A DNA stretch of 64,000 nucleotides from Bolinopsis microptera. Lineage: Eukaryota; Ctenophora; Tentaculata; Lobata; Bolinopsidae. Each line of letters opens with the position of its first letter. Position 1 is the first letter of the stretch. Below are positions 37,201-49,267 of the stretch, piece by piece. A program made the position numbers and the translations under genes. The stretch covers positions 9,434,901 through 9,498,900 of the forward strand of contig NC_087082.1 of the NCBI RefSeq assembly GCF_026151205.1, read 5' to 3'. The notes under the pieces were generated by a model that saw nothing but the letters and a program-made list of their open reading frames with translations, was not told the origin of the DNA and searched no databases.

Positions 37201-40200
37201 GCCAAGTAAAGATGGGAACAGAGATAACATTATTTTGTGAGATATCAGACCTTGATAAAGCAGTCAGTGTTGAATGGTTGAAAGATACAACAGTAATTTC
37301 ACACGGAGGAGACTACACTGTGTCACAAGGCAGTCTGGAGTCCGGTAAACAGATCGCAACTCTAATGATAAACACGGTTACAGCAGACACAGTTTTCACT
37401 TTTAGAGTCCAGTCAATTCAGTATGATAACTCTCCAAGCTCCGACACGGAAGTCACACTGCGGGTTTACGGTAAGTGCTTTTAGTTATACCAAATTATAT
37501 ATCGAAGATTCAAAAGCCTATTACTAAAAAATGAGAAGCGTCAAAAAAGCTGTTTTCAAAAAATAGTAATGAAGATAATTTTCTATCTAGTTCCTGATTA
37601 CTAGCCTATTGAATTGTATACTGGGCGATCTTTGAGTTTGTGGTCATTGCTACTAACAATCTGTAGTTTGTATAATTTCCAGGAGTAGAAAATCTCCAAA
37701 AGGCTGTTCTTGTCGGCGATCCAGCATATTTGACCTGCAAACTAGTCGGACTATCATCCAATGACGTGGAAATATCGTGGTTACCCAGCAATAGTGGAAC
37801 GTCAACTCCTGGAAATCTTGATACCACGACTGGGGTCAAAATATCAACCCTCACTATAAGTAATCCTCAAACAGATAACACTTACACCTGTTTGGTCAAG
37901 TCAGAGCTTTACCCGGACTCTCCTCCATCGGAGACTGAGCAACGCCTGGATACTTTCGGTAAGTAGTCAAGTATGGATCACCACCCCCGCGCTTAAAGAG
38001 TTCTAACGTTTAACACGAACTCAAGTAATACTTTTTGTTTGCTACACGTTCATTTGGCGGAAATTTCCAGCTCTTATAGAAATTTATTATAGATCGTACT
38101 CATGATGATTAATTTATTTGATCTAATTTTATATTCTCATCACTCAATTTTCAGGTGTTAAAGTGACTAACAAAGAAGTAAAGAGTGACACAGAGACAAG
38201 TATGTCATGCACAATAACAGATATTAAAACTGATATGAGGATCACCTGGTCGGGGTATCTCGATACTGATATTATAAACTACAGTACCAATATTGACGAT
38301 TCAGTCAGTGGTTCCCGAAGCAATGTTCTGACAATAAAGTCAGGAGCAGTCAGCACTGATAGGAAGTTCACATGTACTGTTCAATCGGTTCAGAGCTTGG
38401 TATCAGAGATCAAAACCTTTGACGTTCAACTTCTTGTTTATAGTGAGTGCAGAATGCATAGCTTGTATCGATTTTAAAAGTGATCTTAAGCTCAGGATGA
38501 TAACAAAGAGATGCTATGACCTGTATTATATATATTATATATATATGAATATCTAAATTAGGTACAGGTACGAAATAACGTTTTAGTATAATAACCATCT
38601 TACACAGGTGTTCATATCCAGAACGGAATTGCAGCTAGTGCAAGTACTTTTACTCTGACCTGCATTATTTCCGACCTAACTCAAGAAGTAACAATAGAGT
38701 GGCGTCTGGGTGACAATAAGTTGGAGACTGAGGGGAACTACTTAGTTGATGTTGTAGATAGTATCCACACAGACAGATCACAGATATCGCACTTGACCAT
38801 CCTTCAAACAACTCAATCAGAAGTTTTTACCTGCCAAGTAGCTTCGACACTTTATTTGGAGAGTCCAGTCTCTGAAACCTTAGTCTATCTAGACGTTTAC
38901 GGTGAGATTTAACGCAACCAATAAGTGATTTCGTGTTCATCCTTATAAGTCTCAGTACATCAAGACATGAAATAAGAAGTATATCATTTTAAACAATCTA
39001 TCAAAGTCAAATCACAACTTAAAACTTTCAAAATCCACTCTTTTTGCAGATGTAGAAGTTCAAGACAGAGAAGTAGTTACAGGAACCACAACTACGCTAA
39101 CCTGCATTGTTTCTAGCTTAATAAAACGAGCTAAATCTGTATCTGTCGTGTGGCTTCTAGGGAGTGAGGAGTTGAATTCGAATATCGTTAATGTCTTCAA
39201 CACTGATGGATCGCAAATAACATCAAAATTGACCATCCCCAATCCGACTAAATCGGAAACTTTCACCTGCAAAGTATCTTTAGATAGTCCCATCTCATCA
39301 ACCCCAGTCCATTTATACGTCTACGGTAAATTTTATAATTTATTGTTCCGATCCCAATATGCTTTTTTATGTTCAACTTTTGATCTTTCTGGAAATCTAA
39401 GTTCAAATCGTTTTCTAACCAAGCCTTTTTTCAGGTATAACTGAAGGAACAGGAGTGGAAGTTAAACAAGGAGATACAGTCTCACTAACATGCGCAGTTT
39501 CAAACATCCGACAAACTGGTGTGACCATGCAATGGATTGATAGCTCTGGTTCGGTTACGGAAACTGTTGATTCCAGTACTGGAGCTCAAATTTCTGTATT
39601 AAGTTTGGAGGACGTGCAATCAGATTCTTTTTACACTTGCGTGGTAAAATCTAAGGAATTCCCTGATTCGGAGTCGACTGAGGAGACTTTCATTCTAAAA
39701 ACATATGGTAAAAATTCATACCAAAATTTCATACAAGTTTTGTCATAATTTATGTTTCAGACGATGATGCCAGAATTAAAATCACCAATATTCTCCCTTT
39801 AATTGTAACTTAATTTCTCATACCAGTTTATATCACCAGCCGTGAAGCCCAAAGATCAAGAAGTAGAACCTGGGAGTGACGTGACGTTATCTTGTGAGAT
39901 AACCGATCTGGATAGCACAGTTAATGTTGCGTGGGTGAATGAAGCAGGTGACATTGTTACAGATGGAGAACAGTACACAGTGACACACTCTCAGGAATAT
40001 AATTGGGATCACGTGACTACTCTTGCGTTAGAGGGCAGTACTGTTACAGAGGATTTGTCGTTCACATGCAGGGTGAAGTCAGTTGAGTTCAGTAACTCTC
40101 CAAGCTCTGACACTGTTGTAAAACTGGTAGTCAATGGTAAGTTTTATTTTGATGTTTTGTTATGTAGCTTTCATGTTTAAGTTCAGTACACATTTAATAA

Positions 40201-43200
40201 ACAATCTGCTGAGTACATCAAGTCACTGGCTGATTTCAAGTCACTAGCCCTCTTTATGTATAAAATATTTTAAAATCAAAGGTTTTTAATTCCCCTTTAA
40301 TTAATTGAACTAACAAATCAGGCGTCTGCATGAAAGAGGTATCACTGACATTGGGGAAATTTGGGAAGGGACCTTGGGTGTTCAATGAGACGAGAGGAAG
40401 ACAAGAGTTCTCCATCGCTTGTACTGATGGGTATGTTAGGAGGGCGTGTTTACGAACAGGACAGTGGGATGATATAGAATCTTCTAGCTGTACTTTACTC
40501 GTGGACAAGATCAACAGGGAGATTGATAGTTTAGTAAGTAGAAATAAACTTTTCACTTGTACAATTAATATTTATCGTTAATTGGGATATCCAGGGGGAT
40601 TTAAAATAATCATACCCTGATCATATCGAGTCACCTTGTATAACTATAAGCAATGTGATATCTGCATTTAATAATTCCTTCAGGGTGAAGAGGCCACTTT
40701 TGAGCAAGTTGAAAGTGTTGTGAATAACTTGTCTGGGATGGATGAATATGTCAAAGATAATCCCCACAAAGCTGGTCAAGTTATCAACTCCTTGTCAAAA
40801 CTCAACAGCAAATTCCGTGTTGTTAAAACTCCCAATGCTGTGGATTTAGTAAGTCGTCCAATTTAAATAGAACGACTCTTCAATGAACTGATATGTCGTT
40901 TCAACTGACTCAATCATTTTAAAAATATCATTTGAACATTTCATGTTTCATAAGAACTTTCCAATTTCCCGCAGTTTACAATAATATGTTAGGGGTCGTT
41001 CACATATTACGTAATCAGCTGAGGGGGGGGGGGGGGGTTCCAAATGATTACGCTAGTGTAATTTTGACACAATAGCTATGTGTAAAACTGATTACGGAGG
41101 GGGGGGGGGGGGGGGGGTAAAAATGTTCCAAAAAATGATGACGTAATATGTGAACGACCCCTTACAACCAAGAGTCGACCGAGGGCAGGATTTGCGACCG
41201 AGGCCGAGGAAATTTTGCTTTGATAAAACCGAGGCCGAGGAAAAATCGCTATTCCTCAGTGAAACCGAGGCCGAGGACTCGGTCGACCCTTAAAATCTTC
41301 AAAATTTCGCCGAGGCCGAGGAATAGCAGCTTAATTTTTAAACGAGGCCGAGGCAAACCGAGGAATTGTCCTCCTGACCGAGGCCGAGGACAAGGCCGAG
41401 GAAAAATCGCTATTCCTCGGTAAAACCGAGGCCGAGGCCGAGGCCGAGGACTCAGTCGACCCTTGGTTACAACTCATGACATACAACGGTTTAAATATTT
41501 TCATCAGTGTATATTTTGAATTCCAAATTTTCATATATTTTCAGAAAAAGGCGGTGCTTGGATCAGTATCCTCTGTTCAAAACGTTAATAAACAAAGTAA
41601 TATACTGAAAGATGAAGATAAACAGCAAATTATTCCCATGATCGAGGCCCTCGCTCAGTCAGTCGGTAAGAATATGGTTTTAATACAATAGTACAATCCC
41701 ACACTTTGCAACATCAACCCTGTTTTAGTAACACAAGCGCTAAACCTGTGCACTGCACAGGTTTAGCGCTTGTGTTACTCAGCAAATTTCACACTGCACA
41801 GTGTGCAGTGTGAAATTTGCTGAGTAAAAACCAACGCTTAATAAAATGTTTATTCTTGACTCAACCTACAATGAAACTATAACACAAATATGTTACAGTT
41901 TTAATTTTTAACTTTGATATGCATGGTATTTAGATTTAAACTCTTCAGATAGCACAGAAGGCACTCTAGTAAATGAGCAAATTACTGTAAAATCGGTCAG
42001 CAAAAGTAACGAACCCATCACACTTGAGAAGCCTAGCGAAATGAAAGGATCGGCAGTAATGGTGGGTTTCACTTACTCGGCTTGCAAATATATTGTCGCT
42101 AATTGCTCCATTACGTTTTAGGGCGCTAGATAAATCAAACATGAGAGGATTTATTTGTGAAAAGTACCCAAAAACCTTTTCTAGGGTTGTATAATGTATA
42201 ACATATTAACAAATCATGAGAGAGATGGAACGATTGAGTAAATTACTATAACACACAAGTACTTTTACCGTTTCAGTTCGATTTCGGAAGAAACCGAGCC
42301 ACAAGAGCAACAGTAGCAGTTATGGCTGAAGATTTTATGGGTATCTTACCTCAACCATTAAGTAACGGAACTATGGAGTCTCCAGTAATATCTGTGAATG
42401 TAAGAGATTTTTACGATTAATTACAGACAAATACATGCTATTAAATAACCTTAAATAAAGTAACTTAGAGTCGCACGATAGAGTTGTGTTTAAAAAATAT
42501 TACAATGTAGTCAAGATCTGAATTCAAGAGCGTATTTTTAAGTGGCTAATAATAAAAATCTTATCAGTTTATGGAACAAGAAGGAGAAGGTTCCGCAGAA
42601 TTCACTATTCATTTTCCGAAGGAAGCGAACAAGTCTAGTTTCGTGTAAGTCGTGTTATCGTCAACGGTAATTTGTTCAACCAAAATACAAATTTGCTTCC
42701 TCCTTTCGAGAGAAAAGTCTACTGACCCTTGTCCCACACTATATTATCATAAACCTACTCCCCTTAACATGACTTTGTGGCCAACAGAAAGGGAATAGAG
42801 AAGAACTACACTTGCGTATACCTGGACACTGTCACCTCTGAATGGAAGGGGGACGGGTGCGTGATATCTTACAAACCTGACGGTGGTCACACCTGCTCTT
42901 GTAACCACACAACTAGCTTTGCAGTTCTGCTGGTCGGTGGTTTTATGATGTAGCATTTTCAGTTCTTGTGAATAATTTCACGGTTTTATTTGCACAGATG
43001 GTACTAATACTACTATATAATAGAATATAAAGACTAAGGGTCAATTATTCATTCTACACGTCCTATAGCATATATAAGTAATGTTGGAAATTTTAAAGTT
43101 GGAACTTAAATATTTTCAGAGTTTGACAGATGTAACAGATCCATATCAAGATCTCGTGTCCTATATCATGTTGGGAGTAAACATGTTCTTTCTTCTCATT

Positions 43201-46123
43201 ACATTTTTGCTTGTTGCTCCATTCAGGTATTTCCACTATTTGTTAAATCGTTTTATAATTACTCTATATAAGAGGAAATTCTTGGCTCACAATTTTGTAA
43301 AAGATACTTGAAAGTTGTCCCAACATCACTAATATCAATGACCATTAACGGGCATAATAAATTATTATTCACGATAGAGAGCTGAGGAGGAAACAGTTGG
43401 CGATATGCCAAGTGAACCTCATTTTATCTCTACTCCTTGCTAATGCTGGGTTTACTGTTCTCTCTTCTTTAGCAGTAGTTACTGTGGACCACAGAGGCGT
43501 GAGTACAAAACACTCATACAGTTTACTTTTCAACATGAACTTTTAAACAGTTATTTGCATCATAAAACCGGTCATCCTACAAATCCAAAAGCAAACTTTC
43601 GACCAGTACAGGTTATTAAAATTAAAATTAATATAAACCATGGTTCTACCTTTCTACACTATCTACTACAAATATTGAAATGAAGATGTTTTCTATTTCA
43701 GATGCCGATGTTGAGCCTGAACACTGGTTGTGTGACAGGAGCAATCATTGTACAGTATCTCTTCTTATGTTCCTTTAGCTGGATGGCTTGTACTGCTTAC
43801 ACTCTACACTCCAAGGTACTGGTCTTTGGTTGGGTGTTTAAACATCGTTTACAGTTCACACAAAGGGGATAATTGTGGATAAGGAGTAACATTAGCATAA
43901 CCATTTCAAAACTGCCGGCCCGTCCCATAACCTAGTTGAAGTTGTACAGTAAAACCAGGTACAACTTGTACCTGGTTTTACTGTACTACAAGTTACCAGC
44001 TCCTGGATTACCCTACCTGAATCAAAATAGGGATCGGTATTTGAGCCAAACAATTCCCAGTGAACCATAATGTTCACATATTCACATTTCACTCTTGCAG
44101 ATTGTGGATGCACTGAAGAGTTTTGGTAGATCAGACCCATATTACATGTTGAAATGTGCGCTGATCAGCTGGGTATCCCCAGGTCTGTTGCCACTGACTG
44201 CTTTCACCGTGTCCTACGCTACCAACTACAGGAGGGATCAGTACGACTCATCTTATGTCGGTGGGTGTGTTTTAATTTGTGAGAGGGTGTTCTTTAAAAA
44301 TCATAATTGATGAATACTGGTTCAAACAGTATTCAATTCGTTTGCTAATAGAAAACATCTTCATACTGGCGAAAAATGATTTATGTAAAATGACATGAGA
44401 CGGGCGGTATCTCACTAGGTCTACATTGCAGGGAAGCCTGGCGCGGAGACAGGGAGTGTCTGCTGGGTGGAGAACCCCTGGAGACTGTACACCTTCATGT
44501 TACCCTGCTACCTGATCTTGATGGTTGATGCGGGCTGTTTCGTCATGATAGCTAGGGTTGTTATCAAATCCGCCAAAGCTGGGAGTAATCCATCCAACCT
44601 AGAGGTGAGTAGTTAAGAGTTGAAGCAAATTAAAATTAAACACTACCGTGACTCAAGACAGTATTCAGGGTTAAACATTTCACTGTATCGCAAAGTATCG
44701 CACAGATTTGCACAGAATTACACAGTTTGCACAGTATAATCCACAGTATAATCCACGACCACAGTATAAGTATAACACATGAATCATTCAAATCTTCAGA
44801 AAGCGGCTAAAGCATTGTTTGCAGTGGGAGCGTCTGTGGGACTCCCCTGGGTGTTTGCTGCCCTGACAATTATAAAGCCTCTTGCTAACGTGTTCCAGTA
44901 CATCTTCATCATCCTGGCTGGACTTCAGGTCAATATTTTAGGCATGCTTAAATATGGGCGAGTCCAAATTCCTTAGACAAATTTGAACTATATTTGCTTT
45001 GACCAAACAAGTTGAGGTAGCGTAATACTTGATAGATCGCTTCTTTGTTCATCATGTGAGACATATTATACCATTACCGCTATGCGATCTTTTGTTTTTA
45101 TGGAAGTTTCAAATACACCTATTATCCGGTTATATATATATTAATCGGAACTCTTCATAACTCTTTTTAATTGATTTCGCTAAAATAAGCATTGTTATAG
45201 GGACCACTGCTGTTTGTAAGCTTGGTAATTCTTCAAGATGATATCAAGATTCACACGTTAAAGCTATTCGGATTTACACTACCGAAAAAAGGAGATCGAC
45301 CAACAACCTCTGCAGCCGGTCCACAAACTGCCACTACAACTATTCAACCATCAGTTGGGCCATCGGGTAGCCGAACAGTCACTACCAAGGTTAATTCATA
45401 ATTATCATGACAATATTTATGAGAAAAATTAGGCTTTTCCAAACATATTATTGCTAGTGCTAATTAATCGATTATTTTAGTAATTGTGTGTGACCTTTGT
45501 ATATAATAATCACTTATATAATCAATTCATACTTCAGGAAATCCCTGAATTTAAATTTGTGGCACCACAAGAATCAGCTGAGCTTATGACCAAACCACCG
45601 TAAGATAATGATATTAGTTCATTTTTAAACTGTGTCCCACATATAACCAAATTACAAAAGATCTAATCGATTTGTTTTTCAAATTGAAATTCCACCTCTT
45701 GTCGTAATGTAATACGTACAAAGTATTAACTTTGTTACTTGTTGCAGAGCATGGGGAGTATTAAAGTAAAACCATCGCATCTTCCGTATCGACTTATAAA
45801 AATAAATACCATCTTCATTCTTCAACAGAAACAGCGAAAACGTGATATCAAGAAGTAACCCTGAATTAGTTATGAAGGAAGATGAGAACGAGCCAAGAAT
45901 CATTTTGCTACCTGGCCCATGCAGCGAGGAAAAGTACTCAAACCATTATGAGAAGTATGACTTGGCGATTCAGCCTAACACTAACAGCAGCAACTATCCA
46001 CTGAACTATGAAAACGAGGAAGAGAACATCGTGATACCTATTGTGAAGATTCCAATACGGTCCAAGGGCAAGGAGATAAAGATGCACGGTTTCGATAATA
46101 AAAAAATCAACTACACCTGCTGA
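28261..46123 (+). CDS. giant Ig-rich adhesion G-protein-coupled receptor
   Basis: Forty-one exons (first 28261-28360, last 45829-46123) join to 9816 nt, 3271 residues. Order: signal peptide (1-22); fucolectin-type lectin (about 35-165; FAHTSE, NRVHSCCQDRIVGASVFI); two CCPs (167-291); a second galactose-binding-like domain (292-435); 21 Ig domains (436-2503, two in exon 30848-31537, then one per exon to 40136); HRM (exon 40322-40533); GAIN with GPS (CSCNHTTSFAVLL, end of exon 42788-42932; cleavage expected at H|T); seven helices in 43120 to about 45240 (Cys in TM3, CW in ECL2, GLPWVFAALT in TM6, FQYIFIILAGLQ in TM7); tail of ~165 residues. Adhesion GPCRs self-cleave at the GPS and signal when the tethered peptide (TSFAVLL) is exposed. 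The ectodomain suits a carbohydrate- or cell-surface recognition receptor, but the ligand is unknown. Exons 2-25 are all multiples of three in phase 1. The donor of the exon from 30276 is ambiguous (30707 or 30719). Confidence 0.93.
30529..30570. repeat. hairpin within a coding exon
   Basis: CGTTTGGTTCTGGAACG and CGTTCCAGAACCAAACG are perfect 17-bp arms around TTGGTAGT, inside the GPCR exon for the second lectin-like domain. The frame is kept, encoding FWNVGSRSRTKR. Confidence 0.85.
32693..32733. repeat. 41-bp perfect palindrome in GPCR intron
   Basis: ATTTGATACCTGACCAATAA, a central G, then the exact complement. It sits between the Ig exons ending 32570 and starting 32767. Confidence 0.85.
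33599..40136 (+). repeat. tandem five-exon Ig cassette
   Basis: Exon starts fall into types A-E by sequence. A: 33599, 35934, 38155 (CTIT.I...ITW). B: 34063, 36395, 38608, 39050 (GTTTTLTC). C: 34581, 36804, 39435 (KSKEF ... LKTYG). D: 35023, 37183, 39840 (CEISDLD). E: 35506, 37683 (EISWLP). The order is A-B-C-D-E, A-B-C-D-E, A-B-B-C-D, with a period of about 2.2 kb. Confidence 0.88.
40992..41161. mobile_element. MITE, GGGGTCGTTCAC family, in GPCR intron
   Basis: Perfect family ends, TTA at 40989-40991 and 41162-41164, and two internal poly-G runs. Intron between exons ending 40848 and starting 41545. Confidence 0.85.
41169..41466. mobile_element. CCGAGGCCGAGG-rich TIR element
   Basis: Ends CAAGAGTCGACCGAG and CTCAGTCGACCCTTG are inverted. 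TTACAAC flanks both sides (41162-41168, 41467-41473), and the 8-bp flanks match at 7 of 8, fitting hAT. The interior is GAGGCCGAGGA repeats and their complement. It lies back to back with the preceding MITE and shares its TTA. Confidence 0.7.
41727..41827. repeat. two overlapping 53-bp perfect palindromes
   Basis: 41727-41779 and 41775-41827 each have 26-bp perfect arms around one base. Arm sequences are unrelated (AACACAAGCGCTAAACCTGT versus CAGCAAATTTCACACTGCAC). They lie in the GPCR intron after the exon ending 41665. Confidence 0.88.
43944..43986. repeat. 43-bp perfect palindrome in GPCR intron
   Basis: GTACAGTAAAACCAGGTACA(A), a central C, then the exact complement; 21-bp arms, in the intron before the TM4 exon (44101). 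Confidence 0.85.
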
Positions 46124-46195
46124 CCTATTTAGACGAGGATTTTAACGAAAGGAAAACAATTAACTCACCAAACCAGACTGAACAACGAACAGTTA

Positions 46196-46350
46196 GGGGT
46201 CGTTCACATATTACGTATTATCACGTTTTGGCCAATTTTTGCCCCCCACCCTTCGTAATCAGTTAAATACACATAGTTATTGGATTAAAATTACACTAGC
46301 GTAATCATTTGGAAACCCCATCAAGGATTACGTAATATGTGAATGACCCC
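46196..46350. mobile_element. MITE, GGGGTCGTTCAC family
   Basis: 155 bp with inverted family ends and TTA at 46193-46195 and 46351-46353. It lies about 70 bp past the GPCR stop codon, in its 3'UTR. Confidence 0.85.
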
Positions 46351-46493
46351 TTAGGCATGATCTGACAAACTGTTATTATTGTGAAATCAGACATAAGAAA
46401 GCAGAATGTGATCACACAACCGATGACGGATGGCCATTTCTCAGATTTTATAAGTGAGAATCTTAGTTCGGCCTTTTTAAACTTTGAACAAGC

Positions 46494-46499
46494 AATAAA
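46494..46499 (+). terminator. possible poly(A) signal of the GPCR gene
   Basis: AATAAA about 370 bp after the stop. A second AATAAA is at 46964-46969, and either could serve. Confidence 0.45.
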
Positions 46500-47268
46500 A
46501 CAGAGTTGTTATTTTGCGGCCCATTTTTAGATTAAGAACGCAACTTTCGTTTTTCAGATTTTACGTTTTTTATTTTGCGACTATTTTATCCTTTTGATTT
46601 CGTTTTGGATTGATTAATATAATAATATAATACTTCCTTTAATATAGTTTTTAGGCCTTCCAGCTTTTTATGATTTTTCGCGTAATTTGTTCAATTTTAT
46701 TTGATTTTGTTTAGATTTTACTATTGTTCCACTTATTCCATAGTACTAACTGTATAATACGGATGTTACTTCTAGCTGTTACTTTTAGCTGTTATTGTTA
46801 GACCTTTTGCTTTTAATAATTTTAGCTTCTATCTTGTTAAACAAAAGCAGCTCAATGAAGTTACCCAGCGACGGGCTGGAATAGGGGCTATTATCAGACA
46901 CCACCGAACACAGTTAAAAATCTGTTTACGATTGACATGCTCCAAAAAGCACATATAATAAACAATAAATTTTGAAACATTACAGCTTTGTAAGTACAGT
47001 CATAATGAGGGTAATATCATAATTTGAAGATGAAGTTACTAAGCTTTCCAAGTATTGCACTCGTATAATAGTAGTAATGTAATTGTAAAATATTTTGACG
47101 CAATAGTTATCAGGATCTATGTTCTGCAATATATCGGAATGTATGTTCTGCAATATCTGTACTTTAACAGACAGTTTAAATGAAGTCCCATCATCAAGCT
47201 TCGGCACCACTATAAACAAAAGTTCATTCAAACGGTGCCATAAAAATATAAATAAAATAAACGACATC

Positions 47269-47274
47269 TTTATT
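47269..47274 (-). terminator. poly(A) signal of SNW1
   Basis: AATAAA on the minus strand about 90 bp beyond the SNW1 stop. The SNW1 and GPCR transcripts converge here. Confidence 0.55.
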
Positions 47275-47361
47275 GTCAGTCTCTCAGAAACGGACTCGAA
47301 TTCTGTCATGACTCAGATGGACATGTTTGTATCTTCAACACAGTCAGTTAAACTGGTCGGG

Positions 47362-49206
47362 CTATCCTCTTCTCTTCCTAGACTTAGAATCATTGTCACC
47401 GGGCCGTTTCAAGTTCTTTACATCAGTTAAGAACTGAGTAAGACCGAATGGATCCTCCTCAACAATATCTTTTTCAAACTGAACAGGTCCCTCGTGCCCA
47501 CGAGAATGGTCCGTTCCAGCGAACTCTTTATCTGCCACAAACCTGTGAGGGAGTGTTTGTGAATATATGCGGACGTTTTTATTTCACTGTGAAACAAAAA
47601 AAGCATGGTGTATCTTATTAAACGAAATCAATTAATTAGTTACCTTACTCGGGATTATTATGACCGGGATAAAGTGGTGGGTTTAGGGTAATTTCGCCAT
47701 ATTTTTCCCGAACCACATTTTCACCGGTCGTTAATAAACCCGCCTACTCAGCTTTTAGGGTTCCCAAGGGGTATGGGTGCTCATATTTTAATCGTTGTCT
47801 TATATTCACTAAAGAAGACTATTGGGACACTTGTTGTAGGTTTTTCGACTTCATTTGGCTAAAATTGCAAAAAATTCACCTTTTTGCCCAATTCTTGTCA
47901 TATATCCTTATTGTCAAATTTGATTTAAATAGGCCAATTTTTAATTTCTTAGGTATTGACTATCTCTACATAATGAAATAGGACTCAAAGTAAAAGTAAC
48001 AGTTAAATTAAAACTTGAATTAATTAAAACTGATGAAAGGGATGATCCAGATGAAGATAACGAAGATGATTACAACTTATTGGAAGACTAAACAGCTCTC
48101 CCTTTATCTTAATATTGATCTGGTTTTTACGCTTCAAATGTTAAAAATTATTTTCCATCTAGTTTGATTAACCACGAGTCATTATTTCTGTCTACTTTCA
48201 ACAATTATTGATAATTCGACTTGTTTCACAAGTTTTAGCAATGCGAAAATTTCTAAACTTGCTTATCTCTAATAAGGAAATTTACATCTGAGACAAAATT
48301 TTTGAATCTAAAATTGAAAGGTTGGACACCGGTAAAATGGCGACCGGGAAAATGTGGTGGGTTGTGAGCAATTTCGCCATATTTTTCCCGAACCATATTT
48401 TAACCGGTCGTTAATAAACCCGTCGTAATAATCCCGAGTAAGGTATACAATATTCATTGTAGTGACTTTTAAGATGAAGCTGCACATTAGAGTGAAACGA
48501 GCTATTTATCAATCGAGACAGAATCACAAAAAAGTTTAAGCTAAACGTACCTTTTGTTTTTGGTGTACTCCTCGACATTATCACCGTACAATTCACTATC
48601 CAGGTCTTTCTTGGGACGATATATGGTGTTGGCAGCACTGCCGCCACCTTTACGCCACGGCTGGTCGTACACATTGTACTGATCATCCGCCAAACCGTAA
48701 CCTGATTGGATTGGAAACAATATTACCATGTGTCACTGTGTATTGGTGACAATTTAATCGTATATTTGGTGTAACGAAGTCATCTTGCATGGCAAGCAAA
48801 AATCACGCAAGCGCGCGCTGTTAAATTAAATATATATATATATATATACACTACACGAAGGCCAACGCAGTTTACAACTTTAAAAGCCAAAGATATCTTA
48901 CTACCTTACTTCATAGACAATTTTAAAATTGGGACGGACAAAATAAACTGTTTTTTTGGAAATTTTGTAAATTTTGATAATTTTGAAAATCTTTCATGAT
49001 CGATAAAAATTATTTTATAAAGGAGCAACATGTCATAGCGCTACAATTCATTATTCTATTTGGCACTGATGATTGGTATTGTTTTTATACATATCATGAA
49101 ACGGATCGTTTGCCCGCCAATTTGATTTGTTTCAATTGTTCGAATTATAATGCTCCTGCTTAACTGCAGTCGAGCACTCTCTTTGGGAAACCAAACAACA
49201 ACTATT

Positions 49207-49267
<61 letters not shown>

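Noticed and set aside
41220-41423. Arg/Pro-rich frame PRPRKNRYSS...
   Set aside because: It is produced by the CCGAGGCCGAGG repeats of the TIR element in a GPCR intron.
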